Shown piece by piece: positions 1 through 6,406 of a stretch of DNA of 10,076 nt. This stretch comes from a bacterium (lineage in GTDB: Bacteria > Vulcanimicrobiota > Vulcanimicrobiia > Vulcanimicrobiales > Vulcanimicrobiaceae): contig JAKBCP010000011.1 of NCBI GenBank assembly GCA_021807645.1, forward strand, positions 1-10,076, read 5' to 3'. The position numbers were made by a program, and so were the translations under genes. The notes beneath the pieces were generated by a model that was given only the letters and a program-made list of their open reading frames with translations, made no database searches and was not told the DNA's origin. Position 1 is the stretch's first letter. The number at the start of each line of letters is the position of its first letter.

Positions 1-1
1 C

Positions 2-88
2 GCCGTCGATCTCGTTCGTTTCGGTGCCGACGCCTTTTATGCCGAGATCGCGGGCGCGCTTCGCAAGCGCGAGGTACGCAGCGCATGA
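2..88 (+). CDS. C-terminal end of an unidentified protein (cut by window edge)
   Basis: An open frame enters from the left edge and ends at the TGA at 86-88. The visible 28 residues end in ADAFYAEIAGALRKREVRSA. The tail looks like a helical C-terminus rich in Ala, Arg and Glu. The stop overlaps the ATG of the next gene (ATGA, 85-88), the classic sign of translational coupling, so this gene is very likely in the same operon as the peptide-binding lipoprotein. That the frame is coding is inferred from its codon pattern and from this overlap. I do not recognise the family: the fragment is too short and no catalytic motif is visible. A peptide- or cell-wall-related enzyme, or a transporter component, would fit the context, but that is a guess. 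Confidence 0.55.
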   Translation, partial: AVDLVRFGADAFYAEIAGALRKREVRSA

Positions 89-1698
89 AACGCATCGTCG
101 CCGCACTTTTTCTCGCCGTGCTTGCATGCGGTTTTGCCGGATGCGCCGCGAATATACCGCCCCCGCACACGTTGCGGCTCGGCGAGCCCGACGAACCCGA
201 TAACCTCAATCCGCTCTTCGGCGAGTCCTCGGCGAGCGACCTCGCCGACGGGATGCTCTATAGCTACCTCTTGCGTTACGACGCACGCGGTAATTACATT
301 CCCGATCTTGCAACGCAAGTGCCGACGCTCCGGAACGGCGGCATCAGCAGCGACGGGAAAGTCATCACGATTCATCTTCGCCGCGGCGTGCGGTGGGCCG
401 ACGGCGCTTCGCTCGACGCGCGCGATTGGATGTTTACCTATCACGCCGTCTTCAATCCACGCAATAATGTGAAGACGCGTTACGGTTGGGACGACATCGC
501 TTCGGCGAGCGCGCCGACGCGTCATACCATCATCATTCGCCTCAAGCATCCGATGGCGGCATTTCTCGGCGTGCTGGCAATCGGCGGTTCGGGCTATCCG
601 CCGCTCCCGGCACATCTTCTCGCGAAATTACCAAGCCTCAACCGCGCCTCGTTCAACGACGCGCCGCTTTCGAGCGGTCCGTACATTCTCCAAGCTTGGC
701 ATCACGGCGCGTCGCTGACCTTTGCGGCAAACCCACGCTATTTCCGCGGCAAGCCGAAGCTCGCACACGTACGCTGGGTGGTCATCCCGAATTCCAACTC
801 GATGTTGAACGCACTGCGAACCCACGAGATCGACGTCGACCCCTCCGTCGGCGAGACGCAGATCCCCGAACTTGCATCGATCCACGGCATCCACGTCGTG
901 CACACGTTGCTTGCAAACTGGCGCCATCTCGGTTTTAATTGCAGCCGCGCGATTCTGAGCGACGTGCGCGTGCGGCTCGCCATCGCCGAAGGCATCGACT
1001 GGAAGCGCCTGCGCGACACGATCTATCACGGCGTCGATCTCCCGGCGGTCTCCGATATCTTCCCCGAATCGTGGGCCGCGCCGACGATCGCTCCCTATCC
1101 CTACGATCCGGCCCACGCTGCAGAGTTGTTGCGGGCCGCCGGGTGGCGGCGATCCGCCGACGGCATCCGCGCGCGCGCCGGGAAGCGGCTCGTTCTCACA
1201 ATTATCAGCGGCAGCAACCGCCAGTCGAACGAACGCGCGGAGGTCGTCATGCAGGCGATGCTGCGGAAGCTCGGCATCGATCTGCGAATTCGCAATTATC
1301 CTCCGAGTTTTCTCTTCGCGCAGAACGGACCGATCTACAGCGGGCACTACGATATGGAGTGGAGCATCGATACCAACGGACCCGACCCCGATAACAGCGG
1401 CTCGTGGAACAGTGCGTTCATTCCGCCCAACGGCGCCAACACCAACTGGTTACGCGATCCGATCGTCGATGCGACGTCTGCTGCGGCCGCGTCGACGTTC
1501 GATCGAACGCTGCGAAAGCGACTCTATCAACGCGAAGAGGAACGCATCCACCAACTCGTGCCGATGGTGTTCGTTTATTGGGAGCGTTCGACGACCGCGA
1601 TCGACGATCGCGTCCGCGGTTATATTCCAGCCTCTTTCATCGGCGATTCTTGGAATGCGTGGCAATGGGAGGTCGTGCCGTCGGCTTCGCACTCGTAA
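85..1698 (+). CDS. Peptide ABC transporter substrate-binding lipoprotein (SBP_bac_5 / DppA-OppA family)
   Basis: This 537-residue protein has a lipoprotein signal peptide: a Lys-Arg N-terminus, a hydrophobic core, then a lipobox F-A-G-C with the lipidated Cys at residue 20. The mature part has family 5 substrate-binding features in order: an N-terminal strand TLRLGEPDEPDNLNPLF (about residues 29-45), the WADG region with TYHAVFNP, the SGPY turn near 197-200 followed by a NPRYFRG segment, and a C-terminal stretch ending in V-R-G-Y that is typical of DppA/OppA proteins. Length is normal for the family. It should sit on the outer face of the cytoplasmic membrane and deliver oligopeptides, or a related solute, to an ABC permease. 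No permease or ATPase gene lies in the window, so it is either an orphan receptor or its partners are upstream. A GAGG at 71-74 lies 10 bases before the ATG, and the start overlaps the upstream stop. The family call is firm; the ligand is unknown. Confidence 0.9.
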   Translation: MKRIVAALFLAVLACGFAGCAANIPPPHTLRLGEPDEPDNLNPLFGESSASDLADGMLYSYLLRYDARGNYIPDLATQVPTLRNGGISSDGKVITIHLRRGVRWADGASLDARDWMFTYHAVFNPRNNVKTRYGWDDIASASAPTRHTIIIRLKHPMAAFLGVLAIGGSGYPPLPAHLLAKLPSLNRASFNDAPLSSGPYILQAWHHGASLTFAANPRYFRGKPKLAHVRWVVIPNSNSMLNALRTHEIDVDPSVGETQIPELASIHGIHVVHTLLANWRHLGFNCSRAILSDVRVRLAIAEGIDWKRLRDTIYHGVDLPAVSDIFPESWAAPTIAPYPYDPAHAAELLRAAGWRRSADGIRARAGKRLVLTIISGSNRQSNERAEVVMQAMLRKLGIDLRIRNYPPSFLFAQNGPIYSGHYDMEWSIDTNGPDPDNSGSWNSAFIPPNGANTNWLRDPIVDATSAAAASTFDRTLRKRLYQREEERIHQLVPMVFVYWERSTTAIDDRVRGYIPASFIGDSWNAWQWEVVPSASHS

Positions 1699-1700
1699 CC

Positions 1701-1704
1701 AAGG
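1701..1704 (+). promoter_or_regulatory. Ribosome binding site that favours the 1713 start of the C39-like gene
   Basis: AAGG lies 8 bases before the GTG at 1713, just after the stop of the preceding gene. It supports 1713 over the in-frame ATG at 1665, which would overlap the upstream gene by 34 bases. Confidence 0.5.
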
Positions 1705-1712
1705 CCGCGCCG

Positions 1713-2546
1713 GTGACGACGCTGCGTTGCGAGCCGGCGCGCGAAGCGCTGCTCTCGTGGAACAGCTTCGCCGAGAGCGGCGAGATCGCGTTCTCGCTGC
1801 GAAGCGGTGCGGCGAACGTGAGCCCGTGGCTCCCGTTCGCACGCTGGTCGCCGCAATCGCGCCGCTCGTTTCCGTGCAATCTGCTCGGCGTCAGCGTGCT
1901 GACCGACATCATCCGCAGCGAGGTTCCGTTCGACTCCGTCGTCGTGCGCGCCGACCCCGAGGGATTGCAGAGCCTCGCGCTTGCGACGCCGAGCGAACCC
2001 TCGCCCTCGCTTCCCTATGCGGGCGGCGCACGCATTCACGACGTACCGCTCCAATCGCAATACGTCGCCGAGGGCGAGAACGGTTGGTGCAGCCCGGCGT
2101 CGCTCGCGATGCTGTTGCGCTTTCACGGAATCGACGCGCGCATCGAGGACGTCGCCGCGGGAGTCTTCGATGAGGTCTTCGGCGGCTATGGAAACTGGGC
2201 GTTCAACGTCGCCTATGCCGGAGCACAGAGCCTTCGCGCCGCGCTCGCCTACGTCGGTTCCCTCGATATCGCCGAACGATTCTTAGAGCGCAATCTACCG
2301 CTCGCACTCTCTTACGCGTGGGAAGAAGGCGAGCTGCCCGGCGCGCCGCTCCCTCGCTCCGCCGGGCACCTTGCGGTACTCTGCGGTTTTACCTCGAACG
2401 GAGACTGCGTGATGAACGATCCTGCGGCCACGCGAATTCGCACCATCTATCCACGCCGCGCGCTCGAGCGTTGCTGGCAGCGCCATGGCGGCGTCGCCTA
2501 CGTTCTCGCGCCGGTCGGCATCGCGTTTTCCGATATTCTCGCGTGA
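1713..2546 (+). CDS. C39-like cysteine peptidase family protein (Peptidase_C39_2 type)
   Basis: The protein has 277 residues from the GTG at 1713 (293 from the ATG at 1665). The N-terminal half, with LLSWNS near the start and a later WSPQSRRSF, matches the accessory domain seen in actinobacterial 'peptidase C39 family' proteins as I remember them. The C-terminal half is a papain-like C39_2 domain. It contains EGENGWCSPAS with presumed nucleophile Cys126, GYGNWAFNVAYA, then SAGHLAVLCGF with His219, and MNDPA with Asn235-Asp236, so a full Cys-His-Asp/Asn set is present. Neither start gives a signal peptide, so the protein is predicted cytoplasmic, which is unusual for a C39-like protease. It sits 14 bases after a peptide-binding lipoprotein and overlaps trmL by GTGA, suggesting one operon. 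A role in cutting imported peptides is inference. A transglutaminase-like or amidase activity cannot be excluded. Confidence 0.85.
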   Translation: MTTLRCEPAREALLSWNSFAESGEIAFSLRSGAANVSPWLPFARWSPQSRRSFPCNLLGVSVLTDIIRSEVPFDSVVVRADPEGLQSLALATPSEPSPSLPYAGGARIHDVPLQSQYVAEGENGWCSPASLAMLLRFHGIDARIEDVAAGVFDEVFGGYGNWAFNVAYAGAQSLRAALAYVGSLDIAERFLERNLPLALSYAWEEGELPGAPLPRSAGHLAVLCGFTSNGDCVMNDPAATRIRTIYPRRALERCWQRHGGVAYVLAPVGIAFSDILA

Positions 2547-3067
2547 GCGAAGCGGCACAACCCCCCGATCGCCTCGTCGAGGTCGCGGAGCTTCCCGACG
2601 TGCCGCTGCATATCGTGCTGGTCGAGCCGGAGATTCCGCCGAATACCGGAAATGTCGCGCGGCTCTGCGCCGCGACGGGCGCGGCGCTGCACCTTGTCGA
2701 GCCGCTCGGCTTTTCCATCGACGATCGCTCGCTCAAGCGCGCCGGACTCGATTATTGGGAGCGACTGAACGTCGTCGTGCATCGCGATCTCGAGGCGTTT
2801 CTCGCAACGCCGATCGCACGACGTATGTGGTTGCTCTCCACGCGTGCGCGCATGCGTTACGATACCGCGCCGTTCGCATACGGCGACGCCCTCGTTTTCG
2901 GTCGCGAAACGAAGGGGCTGCCGCAAACGCTCCTCAATCGCTTTCCGGAGCGAACGCTGCGGATTCCCATGCGCGAAGACTCCGTCCGCAGCATCAACCT
3001 CTCGACCGCAGTCGGGATCGTCACCTTCGCCGCGCTCGCACGGCTCGATTTCCCGAATTTACGCTGA
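2543..3067 (+). CDS. trmL: tRNA (cytidine(34)-2'-O)-methyltransferase TrmL (SPOUT family)
   Basis: TrmL 2'-O-methylates the wobble base of tRNA-Leu isoacceptors in the cytoplasm, using S-adenosylmethionine. The diagnostic SPOUT motifs are all visible: EPEIPPNTGNVARLC (residues 28-42), GF-x-IDD-x-x-LKRAGLDYW, the FGRETKGLP knot loop, and IPM followed by RSINLSTAVGIV near the C-terminus. From the GTG at 2543 the protein has 174 residues, about 19 more than the family norm. An in-frame GTG at 2600, preceded by GGAG, would give 155 residues and begin exactly where E. coli TrmL (157 aa) begins. I list 2543 because it overlaps the previous stop as GTGA and the extra codons have the local GC-rich third-position pattern; 2600 is a serious alternative. 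It is the last gene of the plus-strand run, and its 3' end overlaps the convergent MFS gene by 9 bases. Confidence 0.95.
   Translation: MSEAAQPPDRLVEVAELPDVPLHIVLVEPEIPPNTGNVARLCAATGAALHLVEPLGFSIDDRSLKRAGLDYWERLNVVVHRDLEAFLATPIARRMWLLSTRARMRYDTAPFAYGDALVFGRETKGLPQTLLNRFPERTLRIPMREDSVRSINLSTAVGIVTFAALARLDFPNLR
2587..2590 (+). promoter_or_regulatory. Possible ribosome binding site for an internal trmL start at 2600
   Basis: GGAG lies 9 bases before the in-frame GTG at 2600. Starting there gives MPLHIVLVEPEIPP, the normal beginning of TrmL proteins, so this site may mark the true start. Confidence 0.4.
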
Positions 3068-4309
3068 GAGCGTTACGCGGGTTTGTAGCCGCTTGCGCGG
3101 CAAGAAGATCGTTCCCGCAAGGGCGAGCAACGCGAAGATCGCCACGCTCTCGAAGATCGGCACGCTGCCGAAGCGATCGCCGATCGCACCGAAGAGCGGC
3201 TGCGCGAGTCCGCCGATGGTAACCGCGAGCCCAAGCGTCACCCCCGATGCTACGCCGATACGATTGGGGAGATACTCTTGCCCGAGCACGACGATCACGC
3301 CGGACGAGAGACCGACCGAGAGACCGAAGAATGAAGCGGCGAGCACGACGAGCGTTATAGAGGGTGCGAACGTGCCGACCCAGGCAAGTGCGGCAGCGCC
3401 GACGAGCGTTCCGACCATCGAGATCGCGATGATCCGCCGACGCCCGAAGCGATCGGCGAGGCGACCCCCCCACATCGTTCCCAACGAGCCGACTAAGAGC
3501 ATCGCCGCCAGCACGATGCTGCCGCCGGTCTTGCTTGCGTGCGCGACCGAGATCGCAAAGATCGGAAGAAAGGTGACCCCCGCAAAAAAGGTCGTCGAAC
3601 GCAGCACGACGACCGCGACGAGCGCGCCGAATGCGCGCCAATCGTCGGGCATGCTCGGACGAGCGTTGACGGCGCGATTCGCGCGCGCGCGCGTCGCGTG
3701 GAAATGCTGTTGCGAGAAGAGGAGTATCGTTGCCAATACCACGCCGGGAATCGCGAGAAACGCCGTGCCTTCCAGCCCGAAGTGCAGAATCAACGGCGTG
3801 GTAAGGATCGGACCCACGGCAAAGCCGAGATAACCGCCGAGCGTGAAGATGCTGACGCCGGTCGCGCGTTTCGCTCCGGCGAAGAAATTTGCAAAGCGCG
3901 AACTCTCGGGATGAAAGGCCGCGGTGCCGATTCCGGCAATCAACGCTGCCAACCACATCATCGGCAGCGAATGCACGAGCCCGATCGCCGCGGTGCCGGT
4001 ACAGGCAAGGACCAGCGCAGCGGGAATGATCCACGGCATCGAGCGACGATCGGACCAGTGGCCGAAGAAAGGTTGAACGACCGAAGATGAGAGATTCATC
4101 GCGAGCACGAGCGTTGCGGCCGTTGCGAGATTGAGACCACGATGGCTAATCAACCACGGGATCATCGCGGGGATCGCCGACTGATTCGCATCGTTGACGA
4201 TGTGGGCGATCGAAAGCAGGGAGATTCCCCGCCGGTCGATACCCGCCTCGGCGATAGGAAAGGGAAGCGCTTCGCTACTCACGCTCGTAAGACCGGGGCC
4301 TCCGGGCAT
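3059..4309 (-). CDS. MFS transporter, fosmidomycin-resistance (Fsr)-like
   Basis: A 416-residue polytopic membrane protein with about 12 hydrophobic segments, typical of the major facilitator superfamily. Features shared with E. coli Fsr are IAHIVND (residues 34-40), the QPFFGHWSDRRSMPW loop after TM2 (motif A position, about 79-93), and FHPESSR (132-138) before TM5. The second half repeats motif A as WGGRLADRFGRRR. Such proteins export drugs such as fosmidomycin by proton antiport, but the substrate here is not proven. The ATG at 4309 gives a hydrophilic N-terminus of roughly 25 residues and has no clear ribosome binding site. A GTG at codon 10 (4282) is an alternative start and would leave more room for the divergent gene. 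It stands alone on its strand, diverging from the uracil-DNA glycosylase gene and converging on trmL, whose end it overlaps by 9 bases. Confidence 0.9.
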   Translation of the reverse strand: MPGGPGLTSVSSEALPFPIAEAGIDRRGISLLSIAHIVNDANQSAIPAMIPWLISHRGLNLATAATLVLAMNLSSSVVQPFFGHWSDRRSMPWIIPAALVLACTGTAAIGLVHSLPMMWLAALIAGIGTAAFHPESSRFANFFAGAKRATGVSIFTLGGYLGFAVGPILTTPLILHFGLEGTAFLAIPGVVLATILLFSQQHFHATRARANRAVNARPSMPDDWRAFGALVAVVVLRSTTFFAGVTFLPIFAISVAHASKTGGSIVLAAMLLVGSLGTMWGGRLADRFGRRRIIAISMVGTLVGAAALAWVGTFAPSITLVVLAASFFGLSVGLSSGVIVVLGQEYLPNRIGVASGVTLGLAVTIGGLAQPLFGAIGDRFGSVPIFESVAIFALLALAGTIFLPRKRLQTRVTLSA

Positions 4310-4324
4310 CGGGTTTCAGCGACG

Positions 4325-5011
4325 TTGGTCGCACTGCAGCGACGGATCGTCGCCTGCGAACGCTGTCCGGAATTACGCGCATACTGCGCGCAGGTCGCTA
4401 GAGAGAAGCGCCGCGCCTACGCCGCCGACGAGTATTGGGGCAAGCCCGTCCCCGGCTTCGGCGATCCCAACGCGCGCATCGTGCTCGTCGGGCTCGCGCC
4501 CGCTGCGCACGGCGGCAATCGCACCGGCCGTGCGTTTACCGGAGATCCCTCCGGCGATTTTCTCTACCCCGCACTCTTCCGCGCCGGGCTCGTCTCGCAG
4601 GCGGAGTCGACGTGGCGCAACGACGGCCTGCGCGCGATCGATTGTTGGATCACCGCCGCCGCCCACTGCGCGCCGCCGGAAAATAAACCGACGCCGCAAG
4701 AGCTGCGCAACTGCGCCGAGTATCTCGCCGAAGAGTTTCGCTTGCTGCGTCGCCTGCGCGTTGCCGTCGCTCTCGGCGCGATCGGTTTTCGCGCTGCCGT
4801 CGACGCGCTGCGCGCAAACGATTTCCACTTCGAACGAACGCCGAAATTCGGCCATGCCGTCGAATATCTCGCGCGGAAGAACGGTCGCGCGATCTTGTTG
4901 CTCGGAAGCTATCATCCCAGCCAACGCAACGTCAACACCGGGCTCATGACGCGCGCGATGATGGATGCGGTGCTCGCCCGCGCGACGACCTTCACCCGCA
5001 CCAAGGAGTAA
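4325..5011 (+). CDS. Uracil-DNA glycosylase family 5 (UdgB), iron-sulfur type
   Basis: UdgB enzymes remove uracil, and often hypoxanthine or xanthine, from DNA as the first step of base-excision repair. The family is common in thermophiles, actinobacteria and other high-GC bacteria. Motif A is GLAPAAHGGNRTG (residues 56-68), followed by FTGD-x-SGDFLY. Motif B is HPSQRNVNTG, beginning at His197. Cys11, Cys14, Cys115 and Cys130 are placed to hold a 4Fe-4S cluster. KPVPGFGDP and CAPPENKPTP also match family consensus. The frame is open from an ATG at 4142, but the 61 residues before LVALQRRIVACERCP look like the antisense of the MFS gene and are not part of the family. I therefore choose the TTG at 4325, giving 228 residues, which is normal length. 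No strong ribosome binding site supports it, so the exact start is uncertain (a GTG at 4202 is also in frame). The paiB-like gene follows after 4 bases, so the two are co-transcribed. Confidence 0.92.
   Translation: MVALQRRIVACERCPELRAYCAQVAREKRRAYAADEYWGKPVPGFGDPNARIVLVGLAPAAHGGNRTGRAFTGDPSGDFLYPALFRAGLVSQAESTWRNDGLRAIDCWITAAAHCAPPENKPTPQELRNCAEYLAEEFRLLRRLRVAVALGAIGFRAAVDALRANDFHFERTPKFGHAVEYLARKNGRAILLLGSYHPSQRNVNTGLMTRAMMDAVLARATTFTRTKE
5003..5008 (+). promoter_or_regulatory. Strong ribosome binding site of the PaiB-like gene
   Basis: AAGGAG lies 7 bases before the ATG at 5016, inside the last codons of the uracil-DNA glycosylase gene. It fixes the start of the PaiB-like protein and rules out the longer open frame beginning at 4965. 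Confidence 0.85.
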
Positions 5012-5015
5012 CGCG

Positions 5016-5669
5016 ATGTATCTGCCGCCGACTTTCGCTATCGATGACGATCGCGAGATCGATCGCCTGATTCGTTCCAATCCGTTCGGATTGCTCGTAA
5101 CCGCTGGCGCCGACGGCTTCCCGTTTGCGACGCACGTGCCGATGCTCGGACGACGCAGCGAGCGCGGACTCACGCTCGTCGGGCACGTCGCGCGAGCCAA
5201 CCCGCAATCCGCAGCGATTCACGCGAAGGCCCCTGCGCTCGCGATCTTTACCGGCGCACATGCATACATCTCGCCGTCTTGGTACGATCCTCCGTATCCA
5301 CAGGTGCCGACCTGGAACTACATCGCCGTACACGCGCGCGGGCACCTTCGCGAAACGTCGGATCCGCAGGCGATTCTCGCCGCACTCACCGCACATTTTG
5401 AAGCGAAATTCGCTTCCCCGTGGGAGTTTGCGCGGCTCGAGCGCGCGTATGTGGAAGGGCAAATGCACGGCATCGCGGCCTTTGAGTTTGAAGTCGAACG
5501 GATCGACGGCAAAGCGAAGTTGAGCCAGAACAGAACGAGCCGCGATGCCGCGGGCGCGATCGCCGGTCTAATGGCGAGCGAAGAACCCCTCGACCGCGCC
5601 TGTGCGACCGAGATGCAGCGCGCGTACGATCGACGTGAGTGCGTTAGGTCGGCTCGGGCGAAGGGGTAA
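5016..5669 (+). CDS. PaiB-like FMN-binding negative transcriptional regulator
   Basis: The 217-residue protein starts MYLPPTF, as PaiB proteins do. It has the split-barrel FMN-binding fold pattern: NPFGLLVTAGADGFPFATHVPML (about 22-44), then a conserved ISPSWY, PTWNY (98-102) and the family hallmark KLSQNR (168-173). In Bacillus subtilis, PaiB acts with the acetyltransferase PaiA and represses sporulation and degradative-enzyme genes. Most bacterial homologues are only annotated by similarity and may be flavin- or heme-binding oxidoreductase-like proteins. No DNA-binding domain is visible, and no paiA-type acetyltransferase lies in the window, so a regulatory role is not shown. It is co-transcribed with the uracil-DNA glycosylase upstream. 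Its last 26 bases overlap the end of the convergent small lipoprotein gene. Confidence 0.9.
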   Translation: MYLPPTFAIDDDREIDRLIRSNPFGLLVTAGADGFPFATHVPMLGRRSERGLTLVGHVARANPQSAAIHAKAPALAIFTGAHAYISPSWYDPPYPQVPTWNYIAVHARGHLRETSDPQAILAALTAHFEAKFASPWEFARLERAYVEGQMHGIAAFEFEVERIDGKAKLSQNRTSRDAAGAIAGLMASEEPLDRACATEMQRAYDRRECVRSARAKG

Positions 5670-6039
5670 CGAGCCGTCCGCACGGATCGGTGAGTTCGAC
5701 GAGGCCATCTTTCCACGGACGCTGCTCGATGCGGGTATCGGGATGCGGCGTTCCGAGCTGCGCTTCGATCTCGGCGACGGTGCGCTTGCGCGCTGCGTCG
5801 CTACGCGACGCGACCACGGTCAGCGAAGCTAACGAGCGGTCGACGTTCGCGACCAACACCACTTCGCTCCCGTCGTAGCGCAGTTCGCGCGTCTCACACG
5901 ATTGCAACGGCGCGATCGTCGCAAGCGGCGCCGGCGAAAGTGCGGCCCGCGCTGCAACGGGCTCTCGTTGCTGCGCGCATCCGACGAAGGCGCCGGAGAG
6001 CGCGATGAGCGCTATTGAAAGGTGAGCGTACGGCCGCAT
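5644..6039 (-). CDS. Small lipoprotein of unknown function, probable paralogue of the upstream neighbour
   Basis: A 131-residue protein with a lipoprotein signal peptide: MRPYAHL, a hydrophobic core and the lipobox F-V-G-C with the lipidated Cys at residue 21. An Ala/Pro-rich linker (about 22-46) leads to a small domain bounded by CETR (Cys48) and PCGR (Cys120), likely joined by a disulfide outside the cytoplasm. Between them are a predicted beta segment SEVVLVANVD, a second beta segment LTVVAS, and a charged helix ending QLG (94-96). The same frame of features occurs in the gene just upstream (6012-6398), so I read the two as a diverged tandem duplication. I know no family for it. It is the last gene of the minus-strand run. 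Its start overlaps the upstream gene by 28 bases, and its end overlaps the convergent PaiB-like gene by 26 bases. Confidence 0.75.
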   Translation of the reverse strand: MRPYAHLSIALIALSGAFVGCAQQREPVAARAALSPAPLATIAPLQSCETRELRYDGSEVVLVANVDRSLASLTVVASRSDAARKRTVAEIEAQLGTPHPDTRIEQRPWKDGLVELTDPCGRLVTPSPEPT

Positions 6040-6398
6040 GAATCGACCGCTTTGTCGGGGATGAGCAAACCTCCGCCCCCGGGCGCAGGCTTGAAGGCGA
6101 TAATATGCAGGGGAGGCGCATTGACCGCCTCAGGGCCAAACTGGCGTTCGATAAACTTTTTGCGGTCGTTCACCAACTCGGGATTCTTATCGCTGCTGAC
6201 CAGGACGTACTGCTGTACCGCGCCATTCTTCGCAAAGAGGATGCGGAAGACGACATCGCCGGGTAGGTGCACGACGCGCGTGCCGCAGGACGGGCCGGCC
6301 GCGGCGAGCGCCGGCCGAGCCAGGACGCCGTGAAGCAGGGCAAGCGCCGCTACGAGGACGAGCCCGAGAATCGCGTTGCGAACGATTGAAGCGCTCAC
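6012..6398 (-). CDS. Small secreted protein of unknown function, TonB-C-terminal-like pattern (weak)
   Basis: The 128-residue protein starts with GTG at 6398, 8 bases after the aspS stop, so it is almost certainly co-transcribed with aspS. A signal peptide (positive Arg7, hydrophobic 10-26) ends with a likely cleavage after Ala32 (A-L-A / A-A). The mature domain begins with SCGTR (Cys38) and ends SCGRTLTFQ (Cys121), so a disulfide is likely. Inside are a beta segment DVVFRILFAKNGAVQQYVLV and a helix VNDRKKFIERQFG. The strand-turn-strand-helix pattern with GAV at the turn recalls TonB C-terminal or secretin-accessory domains, but the similarity is too weak for a call. The proline/glycine-rich PAPGGGG loop separates the helix from the last strand. 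It shares its frame with the downstream lipoprotein. Expressed protein: likely. Function: unknown. Confidence 0.75.
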   Translation of the reverse strand: MSASIVRNAILGLVLVAALALLHGVLARPALAAAGPSCGTRVVHLPGDVVFRILFAKNGAVQQYVLVSSDKNPELVNDRKKFIERQFGPEAVNAPPLHIIAFKPAPGGGGLLIPDKAVDSCGRTLTFQ

Positions 6399-6406
6399 CT
6401 TCCCAG

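Noticed and set aside
628..1347. A 239-codon minus-strand frame inside the substrate-binding protein gene.
   Set aside because: It is a shadow of the plus-strand gene, which has a lipobox, full-length family features and normal codon use.
1404..1664. Long in-frame extension upstream of the C39-like gene.
   Set aside because: It overlaps the well-supported substrate-binding protein in another frame and has the Arg-rich composition of a shadow frame; no family similarity is visible in it.
4142..4324. N-terminal extension of the uracil-DNA glycosylase from the ATG at 4142.
   Set aside because: It is antisense to the conserved N-terminal region of the MFS gene, rich in Arg/Asp like other shadow frames, and absent from known UdgB proteins; the family domain starts at LVALQRRIVAC.
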